Assembly: GCF_003382275.1 (NCBI RefSeq) | Contig: NZ_QTJX01000002.1 | Span: 62,001 to 126,000, forward strand | Reading direction: 5' to 3' | Source of the DNA: Flagellimonas nanhaiensis | Lineage (GTDB): Bacteria; Bacteroidota; Bacteroidia; Flavobacteriales; Flavobacteriaceae | DNA length: 64,000 nt | Shown here: positions 63,736-64,000 of the stretch, in pieces | Layout of the letters: each line of letters opens with the position of its first letter | Position numbering within the stretch: position 1 is the stretch's first letter | Program-made: the position numbers and the translations under genes | The notes under the pieces: model-generated | The model's input: the letters and a program-made list of their open reading frames with translations, nothing else | Databases searched by the model: none | Told to the model about the DNA's origin: nothing

Positions 63736-64000
63736 ATGAAAAAACATGCTTTGACTTATGCTTCGTGCATCCTCGTTACGCTACTTTTTGTGTTTTGCAG
63801 CAAGGATGACACCAAAAAACCGGATGTCCCGGAATCCAATCCACCCACAATTTCCAGTTTTACACCTTCAAATGGAACGGTAGGCACCGGTGTGACCATT
63901 AAGGGTTCCAATTTCAGCGCCACAGCAAGCGGGAACATTGTGAAGTTCAATGGGACCAAGGCCACTGTGAACACTGCTTCGGCCACGCAACTGGAAGTTA
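63736..64000 (+). CDS. IPT/TIG-domain lipoprotein, N-terminal part (partial)
   Basis: Runs off the window after 88 codons. Start ATG 63736; the lipobox 'LFVFC' near 22 indicates a lipoprotein. After a short linker (DDTKKPDVPESNPP), an IPT/TIG (Ig-like) repeat begins: 'TISSFTPSNGTVGTGVTIKG' and 'FNGTKATV'. Such repeats are common in surface adhesion or glycan-binding proteins of Bacteroidota. The rest of the protein is unseen. Confidence 0.8.
   Translation, partial: MKKHALTYASCILVTLLFVFCSKDDTKKPDVPESNPPTISSFTPSNGTVGTGVTIKGSNFSATASGNIVKFNGTKATVNTASATQLEV

Overview
The window is about 40% GC and comes from a Bacteroidota chromosome, most likely a flavobacterium (Flavobacteriaceae-like). Evidence: a SusC/SusD pair, many lipoproteins with Bacteroidota-type lipoboxes, promoters of the TTTG/TAnnTTTG type, a propeller/Y_Y_Y/LuxR-type sensor regulator, a membrane-anchored AraC regulator, and an EF-G2-like paralogue. 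No rRNA, CRISPR array, intact insertion sequence or prophage was seen.

Layout. (1) 1-6.0 kb, housekeeping: the 3' end of pbpC, der, era, a sodium:alanine-type symporter and initiator tRNA-fMet with its own promoter and terminator. (2) 6.4-10.2 kb, mixed: an EF-G paralogue lacking the catalytic His, a decayed HxlR regulator, a small secreted barrel-like protein, and a VOC protein preceded by a recombination-site-like inverted repeat. (3) 10.2-15.4 kb, galactose use: galT, a mutarotase, an SSS sugar symporter and galK. (4) 15.4-26.6 kb, hexuronate and keto-sugar use: two Tat-type Gfo/Idh/MocA proteins, a double DUF1080 lipoprotein, a complete TRAP transporter, a broken kdgK, uxaC, uxuA and an SDR expected to act as fructuronate reductase. 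A divergent Nudix-type regulator sits upstream. (5) 26.6-33.4 kb, nitric oxide reductase: norC-norB-norQ-norD-norE plus a small subunit-IV-like protein, divergent from an AraC regulator. An unexplained structured element lies between norB and norQ. (6) 34.0-53.0 kb, a polysaccharide utilization locus (PUL): formylglycine-generating enzyme (FGE), sensor regulator, SusC, SusD, a triple-LamG lipoprotein, two GH144-type glucanases, a GH3 glucosidase, a CxPSR sulfatase and an EEP-family phosphoesterase. (7) 53.0-64 kb, general functions: a zinc-ribbon protein, an RND efflux operon, a leucine-rich-repeat protein, an ABC-F ATPase, a DUF983 protein, an FAD oxidoreductase, and the start of an IPT/TIG lipoprotein cut by the window end.

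How the genes work together. The GH144 pair plus GH3 points to beta-1,2-glucan (for example cyclic or osmoregulated periplasmic glucans) as the PUL substrate. The sulfatase, matured by the lipoprotein FGE, and the phosphoesterase could remove charged substituents. A 29-bp element found upstream of both the regulator and susC is a candidate operator linking them. Region 4 converts glucuronate via fructuronate and mannonate to 2-keto-3-deoxygluconate (KDG), but the KDG kinase is only a remnant here, so KDG must be processed by genes elsewhere. Joined to region 3, it suggests growth on glycans carrying both galactose and uronic acid.
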